Part shown: piece by piece, positions 17,044-25,397 of the stretch
Position numbering within the stretch: position 1 is the stretch's first letter
How the letters are laid out: every line of letters starts with the position of its first letter
NCBI GenBank assembly: GCA_017469335.1
Contig: JAFUGP010000118.1
Coordinates: 1 to 49,194 of the forward strand
DNA from: Succinivibrio sp.
GTDB lineage: Bacteria; Pseudomonadota; Gammaproteobacteria; Enterobacterales; Succinivibrionaceae
DNA: 49,194 bases
Direction: 5' to 3'
The notes under the pieces: model-generated
What the model was told of the DNA's origin: nothing
Seen by the model: the letters and a program-made list of their open reading frames with translations, nothing else
Databases searched by the model: none
Made by a program: the position numbers and the translations under genes

Positions 17044-18297
17044 ATGAATATAGAACGTTCAAAATATCTTTACGACCTAAAAATCCGCATGCATAATCAT
17101 CTGGTAAAGATTATTACAGGTATCCGTCGTAGTGGCAAATCCTATTTAATTTTCAATATTTTTAAAAATTATCTCCTGGAGAGTGGCACCCAGGCAGACC
17201 ATATCATTGAGATTGAGCTTGATTTGAGAAAAGACCGAGAGTACCGCGATCCTGACCGTTTTCTGGAGCACGTAGAGAGCTGTCTTCAGGACCGCAATGA
17301 TTACTTCCTGCTCATTGATGAAGTGCAGCTGCTGGGTGATTTTGAGGAAGTGCTCAACTCGCTTTTGCATCATGAAAATCTGGATATCTATGTAACCGGC
17401 AGCAACTCCAGGTTTTTGTCGGTAGATGTGATCACGCAGTTTCGCGGCCGCGGCGATGAAATTCACGTTTACCCTCTGACCTTTAAGGAGTTTATGCAGG
17501 TCTATGACGGCGACAGATATCAGGGACTGGCAGATTACATGCTCTATGGCGGACTGCCGCTGACGCTCACCATGCATACCGAGGAGCAAAAGAGCAAATA
17601 TCTGACCGCGCTGTTTACGGAGACTTACCTAAAAGATCTGCAGGAGCGCCATCGTATCGACAAAATGGAGGAACTAAACGAGTTGATAGACGTGCTCGCC
17701 TCCGCCATCGGCTCTCTTACCAATCCCTCCAAGCTGGAAGCCACGTTTAAGTCTCGGTTGCATTTAGGCATTTCGCTCAATACCATCCGCCAGTACCTGG
17801 AGTACCTGCAGGATGCTTTTTTAATCAGTGAGGCCCAGCGCTTTGACGTCAAGGGGCGCAAATACATCCAAAGCCCGCTGAAGTACTACTTTGAGGATGT
17901 GGGGCTGCGCAATGCCAGATTGCTCTTTCGGCAGTCTGAAGAGACTCATCTGATGGAGAATGTCATCTACAATGAACTGAAGGCCCGGGGATTTAACGTT
18001 GACGTGGGGGTGGTGCCGGTCAGAGCCATAAATGATGGAGGCGGACGAGTGCGCCGTCAGTTGGAGATTGATTTCATTGCTACCTCAGGGAGCAGAAAAT
18101 ACTACGTCCAGTCAGCTTTTGCGCTGCCCGATGAGGCCAAGCTGCGGCAGGAAAAAGACCCGCTGTTGCAGCTGAATGATTCCTTCAAAAAAATCGTGGT
18201 TGTGCATGATGTCGTCAACGTGACCCGCGATGAACACGGCATCACCACCATGAATATCTACGATTTTCTCTTAGATGAGCACAGTTTGGATCGCTAA
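17044..18297 (+). CDS. AAA ATPase, AAA_14/DUF4143 type
   Basis: A 417-residue protein. Walker A GIRRSGKS at residues 26-33, Walker B LLIDEVQLL with D92/E93, sensor-like VTGSNSRFLS, then the LTFKEFMQVY segment typical of the family and the GGLPLTL turn that opens the C-terminal DUF4143 region. The last third (EIDFIATSGSRKYYVQ) resembles the PD-(D/E)XK-like fold often seen at the end of these proteins. Function of the family is not settled; members multiply in gut bacteria and archaea and are suspected to be mobile or conflict genes. No good ribosome binding site. It lies between trpS and a convergent dihydroorotase gene, alone in its operon. Confidence 0.88.
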   Translation: MNIERSKYLYDLKIRMHNHLVKIITGIRRSGKSYLIFNIFKNYLLESGTQADHIIEIELDLRKDREYRDPDRFLEHVESCLQDRNDYFLLIDEVQLLGDFEEVLNSLLHHENLDIYVTGSNSRFLSVDVITQFRGRGDEIHVYPLTFKEFMQVYDGDRYQGLADYMLYGGLPLTLTMHTEEQKSKYLTALFTETYLKDLQERHRIDKMEELNELIDVLASAIGSLTNPSKLEATFKSRLHLGISLNTIRQYLEYLQDAFLISEAQRFDVKGRKYIQSPLKYYFEDVGLRNARLLFRQSEETHLMENVIYNELKARGFNVDVGVVPVRAINDGGGRVRRQLEIDFIATSGSRKYYVQSAFALPDEAKLRQEKDPLLQLNDSFKKIVVVHDVVNVTRDEHGITTMNIYDFLLDEHSLDR

Positions 18298-18323
18298 GAC
18301 GCCCACCCCATGGGGATAGTCCC

Positions 18324-18352
18324 GGCCTGTCCGGCAGCTAAGGCCGGAGGCC
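18324..18352. terminator. Stem-loop between convergent DUF4143 and dihydroorotase genes
   Basis: Outer arms GGCCT/AGGCC and inner arms CCGGC/GCCGG with a 2-base bulge and a 7-base loop. No T run on either side, so it may work as a Rho-related or weak bidirectional terminator. Confidence 0.4.
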
Positions 18353-18364
18353 ACAGGGCGCGGC

Positions 18365-19708
18365 TCAGTCACGCGCAAAGTACAAAGCCTGTCCGCTCTC
18401 CTCCGAGCACAGGGTCCCGTCTTTGACCTTGACTACGCCATTGACCAAGGTATGCACTACCCGGGCGGGCAGAAACTCCCCCTCAAAGACCGAGCAGCCG
18501 CACAAACTTTTAAGGTCGTATCTGTCCACACTCTGCGGCAGGGCCGGATTTACGAGAACGATATCGGCATAACAGCCCTCCTCCAGTCGGCCGCGGTCTG
18601 GGATGCGGTAGCGCTCGGCCACCTGCTGCGCGCAGGCCTTCACCGCGCTCTCCAAGGTCAGCTCCCGTCTTTTCCACAGCGCCAGCAGCGCCGGCCAGGC
18701 AAACTGCACAGAGGTACAGCCCGAGGGGCACTTAAAGTAGCTTTGCGCCTTCAAGGCCGCCTCATGTGGGGCGTGATCGGTGCCCACGGTGGTGAGCACT
18801 CCCCGTTCTACCGCAGCCACCAGCGCCCGACGGTCGGCCTCGTTTTTGACGGAAGGGTTGCATTTGAGCAGTCCGCCCTTGCGCGCGTAATCGGCAGCGG
18901 AAAAAAAGAGGTGTGGGAGGGCCGCCTCCCCCGAGATCTGTCTGGTGGCGGCATTGCCGTAGAGATACTCAGAGAGCAGGGTAACTTCCTCCTGTGTGGA
19001 AATATGCAGTATGTGGATACGCGCACCGCTCTCTTTTGCAAGTGCTATGGCCAGTTTGGTGGAGTTCAGGCAGCAATCGCGGCTGCGGATCAGCGCGTGC
19101 AGCGCCATCTCAGGCTCCTCACCGTAAAGGTTCTTAACGCGCCGCTCCTGTGCCGCGATCAGCTCACTGTCCTCGCAGTGCAGGGCAATTAAGGTCGGTG
19201 CGGCTTTAAAGGCTTCAAGCAAACGCTCATAATCCTCAACCAGCAGCGAACCCGTGGTGGCGCCCATGTAGATCTTGATGCCGGCTATCTCCCGGGGCGG
19301 GGCCTTTTTCAGCTCCTCACAGTTATCCCCCGATGCCCCCAGATAGAAAGCATAGTTGGCCACACTTTGTTGTGCGGCTTTGGCCTTTTTCTCCAGCAGT
19401 CTTGTCATGCTCACCGTGGGCGGATCGGTATTGGGCATATCCATAAAGGAGGTTACGCCGCCTAAGAGCGCGGCGCGGGACTCGGAGGCCAGGGTGGCTT
19501 TGGCGGGGAAGCCGGGGTCTCTGAAATGCACGTGTTCATCTATCATGCCCGGCAGCGCCAGCAGTTCGTGGCAGTCAAGCACCGGAGTGCCCGGGGCGCT
19601 TAACTGCGGGGCGATTTTTGCGATGCGTCCCCCGTCGCAGAGCAGATCAGACTGTATAATACCCTGTGGAGTCACCAGGGTGGCATCCTTGAGCAGCACT
19701 TGCGCCAT
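18365..19708 (-). CDS. pyrC: Dihydroorotase, class I (PyrC/AllB-type amidohydrolase)
   Basis: A zinc amidohydrolase that cyclises carbamoyl-aspartate to dihydroorotate in pyrimidine synthesis. 447 residues from the ATG at 19708, which has AAGGAG seven bases ahead; the frame open to 19774 is not used. Metal ligands: DEHVHFRDPG (HxH), the carbamylated lysine in AGIKIYMGATTG, ALHCEDS, IHILHIST and GTDHAPH. It is of the longer class I type and not the short class II PyrC of E. coli (348). Allantoinase is the close alternative; nothing nearby belongs to purine breakdown, so dihydroorotase is preferred. Divergent from nudF. Confidence 0.85.
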   Translation of the reverse strand: MAQVLLKDATLVTPQGIIQSDLLCDGGRIAKIAPQLSAPGTPVLDCHELLALPGMIDEHVHFRDPGFPAKATLASESRAALLGGVTSFMDMPNTDPPTVSMTRLLEKKAKAAQQSVANYAFYLGASGDNCEELKKAPPREIAGIKIYMGATTGSLLVEDYERLLEAFKAAPTLIALHCEDSELIAAQERRVKNLYGEEPEMALHALIRSRDCCLNSTKLAIALAKESGARIHILHISTQEEVTLLSEYLYGNAATRQISGEAALPHLFFSAADYARKGGLLKCNPSVKNEADRRALVAAVERGVLTTVGTDHAPHEAALKAQSYFKCPSGCTSVQFAWPALLALWKRRELTLESAVKACAQQVAERYRIPDRGRLEEGCYADIVLVNPALPQSVDRYDLKSLCGCSVFEGEFLPARVVHTLVNGVVKVKDGTLCSEESGQALYFARD

Positions 19709-19878
19709 GAAAGATCTCCTTCTACTCTCACCTGACTCTGCCCGGCTTGGGGTTATTGCGGACAACCGCGGCACTCTGGGCGCACACAGGCCTGGAAAGC
19801 CCGGCCGCCCCGCCTTAAGGTGGGGAGCTGCGTCCTGAGCTTTCCCCTGATTTGTCTTAGTGTACAGGTTTTTTAACT

Positions 19879-20532
19879 ATGAGCGACACGCAAAAGTTAT
19901 TCGCCCCGCGCTTTACCATCAAGGATGTGCATATCCAAAAGCAGGAGCGGCTGTTTGAGAAATTCTTTGCCATTGACAACTACACGCTCTCCTACCGCAA
20001 GTTCGACGGCAGCGAGGGCAGGGTGGTGCAGCGTGAGATCTTCGAGCGCGGCCATGATGCCGTGGCGGTGTTGCCCTATGACGCCGTAACCGACGAGGTC
20101 ATGCTCATCGAGCAGTTTCGCCCCGGTGCTTTGCGCGATCCGGTATCGCCCTGGCTTATCGAGGTGGTGGCCGGAATGATCGATGAGGGCGAGAGTGAGA
20201 TTGAGGCGGTGATCCGTGAGCTCGATGAAGAAACCGGCACCTATGTCACCCCCAGTCAGCTGCACTACATCACCGCGCAGTATCCCACCCCCGGCGGCTG
20301 CTCGGAGCGCACCTCGCTGTACATTGCCGACTGCGATCTCTCGCATATCAAAAACCATGGCGGGCTGGAGACGGAGAACGAGGACATCCGCATTTTCAAG
20401 GTACCGGCACCGGATGCCTTCAGGGAATGCTTCACCGGTCGCATCTGCAACGCCGCCGCTCTCATCACGCTTCTGACACTGCAGTTAAAGCACCGGGAGT
20501 ATCGCGAACTCTTTGCCGGCGAGCGCCGCTGA
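19879..20532 (+). CDS. nudF: ADP-ribose pyrophosphatase (Nudix)
   Basis: Hydrolyses ADP-ribose to AMP and ribose 5-phosphate. 217 residues; the Nudix box GX5EX7REUXEEXGU is complete at residues 99-121 (GMIDEGE...RELDEETGT). Upstream, EQFRPGA and the downstream PGGCSERTSLYIA segments match NudF. In E. coli nudF sits with cpdA, yqiA and parE next to tolC; the same group appears here with an ArsC-like gene in place of yqiB. Confidence 0.93.
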   Translation: MSDTQKLFAPRFTIKDVHIQKQERLFEKFFAIDNYTLSYRKFDGSEGRVVQREIFERGHDAVAVLPYDAVTDEVMLIEQFRPGALRDPVSPWLIEVVAGMIDEGESEIEAVIRELDEETGTYVTPSQLHYITAQYPTPGGCSERTSLYIADCDLSHIKNHGGLETENEDIRIFKVPAPDAFRECFTGRICNAAALITLLTLQLKHREYRELFAGERR

Positions 20533-20544
20533 AGGAGGCAGACC

Positions 20545-20898
20545 ATGCTGTTTTTACATTACCCGCGCTGCACCACCTGCCAGAGGGCCAAAAAATGGCT
20601 TGATGAACAAGGTGTTGCCTATGAGGCGCGCGACATAGTGCAAAACCGTCCTACCTGCGCTGAACTCAAAGAGTGGCAGGAGCGCTCGGGCCTTGAGCCA
20701 AAACGCTTTTTCAACACCTCGGGCATACAGTACCGGGCTTTGAATCTCAAGGATAAACTGCCTTATCTGTCACAAGAGCAGATGTTCGAGCTGCTGGGCA
20801 GTGACGGCAAACTGGTCAAGCGTCCGCTGTTGGTGACGGACGATAAAGTGCTGGTGGGCTTTAAGCCTGAGCAGTGGGCCGCAGCCTTGCGCGGCTAG
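20545..20898 (+). CDS. ArsC/Spx-family thioredoxin-fold protein (YffB-like)
   Basis: 117 residues with the CxxC-like start YPRCTTCQRAKKWLDEQG, the family segment RFFNTSGIQYRALNLKDKL, and KRPLLVTDDKVLVGFKPEQW at the end. This is the ArsC/Spx/YffB fold; members reduce arsenate or act as thiol-linked proteins or RNA polymerase partners. The RPLL arginine is kept, but no arsenic genes are nearby, so a general reductase role is more likely. Twelve bases after nudF with GGAGG, so co-transcribed. Confidence 0.82.
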   Translation: MLFLHYPRCTTCQRAKKWLDEQGVAYEARDIVQNRPTCAELKEWQERSGLEPKRFFNTSGIQYRALNLKDKLPYLSQEQMFELLGSDGKLVKRPLLVTDDKVLVGFKPEQWAAALRG

Positions 20899-21048
20899 CA
20901 ATTCCCGGTTGGGCAGCGTCAGTTCCTCTCTTTGATTCTGCCCGTTTATCCTTCCTTTTACCCTGCCTGCCCGGGCCGCAGCCAGAACGCCGTAAGTCAC
21001 CAGACTTGCCTGCCGGCGGTGCAAAGCTTTATTGTTGAATTAACATAA

Positions 21049-21070
21049 AATTGTGTCCTGTTTCACATCC
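21049..21070. promoter_or_regulatory. CRP-like site upstream of cpdA
   Basis: TGTGT-CCTGTT-TCACA (21052-21067) differs from the TGTGA-N6-TCACA consensus by one base and has AAAT ahead of it. It is about 225 bp before cpdA in a 390-bp gap. Confidence 0.45.
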
Positions 21071-21224
21071 TTGTGCCCGAGCACGGGCCTCATCTTGGAT
21101 GATTTTTGTGAAGTAACAGGAATTACCGCACTAAAGTACCCCGCCTAGATCAAAAATAGGGACATTTTTTTCAAGTTGTCCGCCAAATGAGCGTAAAAAG
21201 AAATATTGCTTTTCCTTGGAAAGA

Positions 21225-21245
21225 GTGACGTCGGCTACGCGTCAC
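21225..21245. promoter_or_regulatory. Hairpin in the cpdA leader
   Basis: GTGACG and CGTCAC around a nine-base loop, 45 bp before the cpdA start. No T run follows. It may be a leader structure or protein site. Apart from this and the CRP-like site I see no gene in 20899-21290. Confidence 0.35.
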
Positions 21246-21290
21246 AAGAGAGTGTGCGACTAATACAACTTTTTGTTATAGCGGTATTAT

Positions 21291-22112
21291 ATGGCATCCA
21301 TAACCCTTGAACCACGCAATCGGGACGGCTCGGTGACTGTGCTGCAGATCACCGACACCCACCTGTTTGCCGACAGCCAGGGCAGGCTGTTGGGGGTTAA
21401 CACCGCGCAGAGCTTTCAGGCGGTGCTGGAGGCCATAGTCGAGCAGAATGTCGAATACGACTACGTGATCATGACCGGTGACATCTCGCAGGACTATTCG
21501 GCCGATTCCTACCGGCGTTTCGCCGCCATGGTGAGGGTGTTGGGCGAGAAGGTGTTCTTCCTGCCGGGCAACCACGATGACGGCCCGCTCATGTATTCCA
21601 TGTTCGCGCCGCTGGGGGTGCAGGTGGAGCGGCGCATTATCTGCGGGAACTGGCAGTTTGTGCTGCTCAACTCCGAGGTTTACAGCATGGCTCACGGCTG
21701 GCTGCAGCGCGATCAGCTCGATTATATGTTGCATTGTGCCACTCAGCGTCAGGAACTGCATACCGTGGTGTGCGTGCACCACATGCCGCTTTCGGTGGGC
21801 AGTTACTGGCTGGACACTCAGGGCATGCACAACCAAAACGAGTTCATGAACTGCTTAGAGCGTCTGCCCAACGTGAGATTGGTGCTTACCGGGCATATAC
21901 ATCAGGAGTTTGATGTCACTCACGGTGCGGTGCGCTTTATCGCCACCCCCTCAACTTCTATTCAGTTTCAGCCTAAGGCCCGCGAGTTTGAGCTAGACAC
22001 GGCCAACCCCGGGTGGCGTTATCTGCGCTTTAACCCCGACGGCAGCATAGAAACAGAAGTGTGCCGGCTGCTCAGCTCCTTCCAGCCCGATCGCGCCGCC
22101 AAGGGTTATTGA
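21291..22112 (+). CDS. cpdA: 3',5'-cyclic-AMP phosphodiesterase
   Basis: Class III metallophosphoesterase that breaks cAMP to AMP. 273 residues (E. coli 275). All dinuclear metal motifs: ITDTHLFAD, MTGDISQD, LPGNHDD, CVHHMPL and LTGHIHQEF. No evident Shine-Dalgarno before this ATG, so translation may be weak. Presence implies cAMP signalling in the organism; a CRP-like box upstream fits feedback control. Confidence 0.93.
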   Translation: MASITLEPRNRDGSVTVLQITDTHLFADSQGRLLGVNTAQSFQAVLEAIVEQNVEYDYVIMTGDISQDYSADSYRRFAAMVRVLGEKVFFLPGNHDDGPLMYSMFAPLGVQVERRIICGNWQFVLLNSEVYSMAHGWLQRDQLDYMLHCATQRQELHTVVCVHHMPLSVGSYWLDTQGMHNQNEFMNCLERLPNVRLVLTGHIHQEFDVTHGAVRFIATPSTSIQFQPKAREFELDTANPGWRYLRFNPDGSIETEVCRLLSSFQPDRAAKGY

Positions 22113-22180
22113 GTCCGTCGCAAGGCTCAATCTCCAGGCGGCTTTGAGCTCCCTACCTGATCCCCAGGCGCTGAGGTGGC

Positions 22181-22840
22181 ATGAAAATTATCTATCTGCA
22201 CGGTTTTTTATCCTCGCCGCAGTCCTATAAATCACAGGTCATCGGAGGGGTGGTGGCCGCGCTCTCCCAGGACCGTTTGCGGGGACAGCTTAGTTATTAC
22301 GCCCCGCAACTGCCCGATCTGGTAAGTAAGGCTGACAGTTTTGTCAGGCAGCTTTGTGAAGACGAGCTCAAGGCAGGCGAGCGGATCGCCCTGTGCGGCA
22401 GTTCCTTAGGCGGCCTGCTGGCACTGCGTTCGGCCTTTTTCTATGAGCTGCGCTGTTGTGTCATAAATCCGCTGTTATTGAGGCCGGGCGCCAAGCCGTT
22501 GGAGAACATGCGCGGCACGGTGGTGCAGAATCCTTATACCGGCAGGAAAATCATCGTCACCGATGAGGAGCTTGACCTGCTCTACGAGCTCTCCTGTTTT
22601 CGTCAGTTCCGCCCCGGCAAGATCAAGGCTTTTATCAGCAGCGGAGATGAGGTGGTGGATCCCGCACTTACGGCCGAAATTTTCTGTAAGTGCGGCCTGG
22701 ATTACACGCTGTTGCGCGGCGGTAATCATGATTTTTTTGAAATAGACCGCTACGCGGCGTCGCTGCTTGACTTTTTGCTGATTGAACCCGCCCCCCATCC
22801 CCAAAAGGAGGTAGTGTGGGGGCACGGCGAAGACAACTGA
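22181..22840 (+). CDS. yqiA: YqiA/YcfP-family alpha/beta hydrolase (esterase)
   Basis: 219 residues (E. coli YqiA 193). Opening IYLHGFLSSPQSYKSQ, nucleophile elbow GSSLGG with the catalytic serine, late acid D in SSGDEVVD, and the catalytic histidine in GGNHDFFEID. The longer tail carries a proline-rich PAPHPQKE stretch. Sits between cpdA and the two-component genes as in E. coli, where cpdA-yqiA-parE form one run. GAGG precedes the ATG. Confidence 0.88.
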   Translation: MKIIYLHGFLSSPQSYKSQVIGGVVAALSQDRLRGQLSYYAPQLPDLVSKADSFVRQLCEDELKAGERIALCGSSLGGLLALRSAFFYELRCCVINPLLLRPGAKPLENMRGTVVQNPYTGRKIIVTDEELDLLYELSCFRQFRPGKIKAFISSGDEVVDPALTAEIFCKCGLDYTLLRGGNHDFFEIDRYAASLLDFLLIEPAPHPQKEVVWGHGEDN

Positions 22841-22873
22841 GGAACGGGACGCTTGAAGCTGAGGAGATAACCG

Positions 22874-23560
22874 ATGCGTTTGTTGTTGGTTGAGGATGAT
22901 CCTCTCATTGCCCAGGCCGTGCAGACGGCCTTGACGGCGCGCTCTCATGCCGTGGATCTCATCTCTGACGGCACAATGGCCCGCGAGGCTCCCGCCCAGG
23001 TGCCCTATGACTGCGTGCTGCTGGATCTGGGGCTGCCGCAGGTGGACGGCGTGACGCTGCTGCGGGAATGGCGGCAGCGCAGACTCAAGGTACCGGTGAT
23101 CATCATAACCGCGCGGGACGGTCTTACGGATCGCATCAAGGGTCTGGATGCCGGGGCAGACGATTATCTGGTCAAACCCTTTGATCTCTCCGAGCTGGAG
23201 GCGCGGCTGCGCGCGGTGGTGCGCCGCAGCGCCGGCAGCTCGGAGGATGCCGTCTTAAGTAACGGTGTGCTCTCCCTCTCCACCGTCACCCACGAGGTCA
23301 CGGTCAGAGATACGGAGGGTAAGATACGGCAGGTACAGCTGACCGCCCGTGAGTTCTCGGTGCTGGAGGCACTGTTAAAGCGCCCCGGCGCGGTACTCTC
23401 GCGCGAGGCCATCGAGGATCGCATCTACAGCTTCGGTCAGGAGGTGGAGTCCAATGCCGTGGAGTTCATCATTCATAATCTGCGCAAAAAAGTAGGCGGG
23501 GAAAACATCAAAAACGTGCGGGGGGTGGGATGGAAAGTCGTGGCCAGAGCGGAGCCTTAG
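22874..23560 (+). CDS. qseB: OmpR-family response regulator (QseB-like)
   Basis: 228 residues: receiver domain 1-115 with the acidic pocket EDD (7-9), phospho-acceptor D51 in LLDLGLPQVDG, and K101 in DDYLVKPFD. A C-terminal winged helix (about 130-225) contains LTAREFSVLEALLKRPG and NAVEFIIHNLRKKV. A transcription factor activated by its histidine kinase partner, which overlaps its 3' end by 31 bp. GAGGAG precedes the ATG. The QseB name follows gene position and sequence style; PmrA is the nearest alternative. Confidence 0.85.
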   Translation: MRLLLVEDDPLIAQAVQTALTARSHAVDLISDGTMAREAPAQVPYDCVLLDLGLPQVDGVTLLREWRQRRLKVPVIIITARDGLTDRIKGLDAGADDYLVKPFDLSELEARLRAVVRRSAGSSEDAVLSNGVLSLSTVTHEVTVRDTEGKIRQVQLTAREFSVLEALLKRPGAVLSREAIEDRIYSFGQEVESNAVEFIIHNLRKKVGGENIKNVRGVGWKVVARAEP

Positions 23561-24969
23561 GCCGTTCGCTGCGCCTTAGGCTGTGCCTCATTCTCTCGCT
23601 GGTGGGGGTGCTTTTCACTGCCGCCAGCTCCTGGCGCTCTTATCAGCTGACCCTGGACAGCGCTCTGCTCTACATCGATCAGGAACTCTCGCAGATTGCC
23701 GATGTGATTACCGACTACGGACTTTTGATCCCTAAACGCTGGGAAGGGCCGGTGATCAGGGAAGGGCGGCTGGTAAATCCCGAGGTGCTGGGGATGATGC
23801 AGCGCAATCTGATGCGCCGCCGTATGGGCATGCTCAGTCCGGCTCCCTCGCTGGCCGATCTGTTTGAGCGTCACCACGACATCATCATCGCTCCGCTCTT
23901 CCCCCAACCGGGCGAGCCCATTTTCATTCCCGCCGGGGTGGAGGACGGGTTTTACAGTCTGCTCATCAACGATCGCCGGGTGCGCGCCTGCGTGGCCACC
24001 AACCAGGCCAATATCCGCTTTGTGGTGGCCAGGCCGCTGGAGATGGTCACCGAGGTGGCGCGCCGGGCGCTGTTCTCCTCGCTGCGCGAATTTCTGGTAC
24101 TGATTGCCATCTACATCACCTTGGTGGTGGTGGCGGTTAACATCATGTTCGCACCGGTCAGACGCCTGGCTCAGGGCATTTTAAAGCGTACGGAAAATGA
24201 TCTAAATCCCCTGGAGGGCAGCGTACCCTCCGAGCTGGACGGACTCATCGCTGCTCTGAACCGTCTCTTTGAGCGCATTGGACAGGGCTTAAAGCGCGAG
24301 CGGCGTTTTATCGCCGATGCCGCCCATGAGATGCGCACTCCGCTGACCGCGCTGTCGCTGCAGGCCGAGGCTTTTCCTGAGCAGGGGCTGACGGCGGCTG
24401 CCCGCCTGGGGCTTGACAATCTGCGTGCGGCCATCAGAAGGCAGCGGGATCTGACCGAGCACCTGTTGACTCTGGCGCGCAGTCAGAGCGCCGAGGCCCC
24501 CCAGAGCCAGAGAGTTGATGTTAAGGCTCTTTACGTGGGACTTATCGAGGAGCTGGGGGCGCTTGCCGATCGCAAGGGGCTCGACCTGGGAGTGGAGGGG
24601 GAGTGCTCTCAGGTAGTCTACAGCAGCCCCGAGACGTTGCACACCATTCTGTACAATCTGCTCTCCAATGCCATCAAATACTCCCCCCAGGGCGGTCGGG
24701 TGGACCTGGGCTGTGTTTGCACAGACGGCAGCTGCGTGCTCTACGTGAGCGATGAGGGACCGGGGATCCCGGTGTCCGAACGCGAGCGGGTGCTGGAACC
24801 GTTTTACCGGGTAGGCCAGGATAAAGCGGCCACCCCCGGTACCGGACTGGGACTCGCCATTGCCAAGGCCTGTGCCGATGCGCTGGGTGCTGAGCTTAAA
24901 CTGGAGGATCACCAACCGCGGGGACTGACGGTGAAACTGCTTTTGAGCGGGGTGCAAAGTCAGGACTGA
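23530..24969 (+). CDS. qseC: Sensor histidine kinase (QseC-like)
   Basis: 479 residues. Transmembrane helices at about 15-35 and 188-213 bracket a periplasmic sensor of about 150 residues. Then come the HAMP linker, a dimerisation helix with the phospho-histidine H266 in AAHEMRTPLTALSLQAE, N box NLLSNAIKYS, G1 DEGPGIP, and G2 GTGLGLAIAKA. Inner membrane. Signals sensed cannot be inferred. The start overlaps the regulator stop by 31 bases, so expression is coupled. Confidence 0.88.
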   Translation: MESRGQSGALGRSLRLRLCLILSLVGVLFTAASSWRSYQLTLDSALLYIDQELSQIADVITDYGLLIPKRWEGPVIREGRLVNPEVLGMMQRNLMRRRMGMLSPAPSLADLFERHHDIIIAPLFPQPGEPIFIPAGVEDGFYSLLINDRRVRACVATNQANIRFVVARPLEMVTEVARRALFSSLREFLVLIAIYITLVVVAVNIMFAPVRRLAQGILKRTENDLNPLEGSVPSELDGLIAALNRLFERIGQGLKRERRFIADAAHEMRTPLTALSLQAEAFPEQGLTAAARLGLDNLRAAIRRQRDLTEHLLTLARSQSAEAPQSQRVDVKALYVGLIEELGALADRKGLDLGVEGECSQVVYSSPETLHTILYNLLSNAIKYSPQGGRVDLGCVCTDGSCVLYVSDEGPGIPVSERERVLEPFYRVGQDKAATPGTGLGLAIAKACADALGAELKLEDHQPRGLTVKLLLSGVQSQD

Positions 24970-25327
24970 GAGTGAACCTTGCAGCTGTGCAGCCGGCCTG
25001 AGCGTACCGAAGGCTCACCTCTTATGGGGCGGCTTTGGCGCTTTCCTCATTCATTTGGGCGGAAAACGCGAGCCTGCCGCTGTGGATAAGGGAGAGTGCC
25101 GTGCCGGAGCCAAAGGTAGGCGGGCAGCTCTGCTGCATTGCAGGGGCGTTCAAAGTGTGCCGGCAGATCCTCGCCTCGTGAGAGTTGACCCTGATTGAAG
25201 AACTTTTTATCAGGTAGAGCCGATTCCAAGCTTTCGTGAAATAGTACATTACCAATTCAGACTATCCCCACAATCCATATCCAGTTTTACTCTTTTGAAT
25301 TCTTACTGGCATAACGAAAATATCTTC

Positions 25328-25368
25328 AAACGCAAGACTCTTGCGTTTTAGTTTGAGCAAACGTAAGA
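25328..25368. promoter_or_regulatory. Operator: perfect palindrome plus a third half-site before the AlbA_2 gene
   Basis: AAACGCAAGA-C-TCTTGCGTTT is a perfect inverted repeat (25328-25348). A third half-site AAACGTAAGA is at 25359-25368, 31 bp downstream of the first arm in direct orientation. It ends 29 bp before the gene. The rest of 24970-25397 is non-coding as far as I can see. Confidence 0.65.
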
Positions 25369-25397
25369 TTGAGTTGTTTTAGCGGAGTTATGGCGTC

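Noticed and set aside
25022..25255. Short minus-strand frames between qseC and the AlbA_2 gene
   Set aside because: Two overlapping frames, no clear ribosome binding site and no family pattern. Possibly decayed DNA, but I cannot support a gene.
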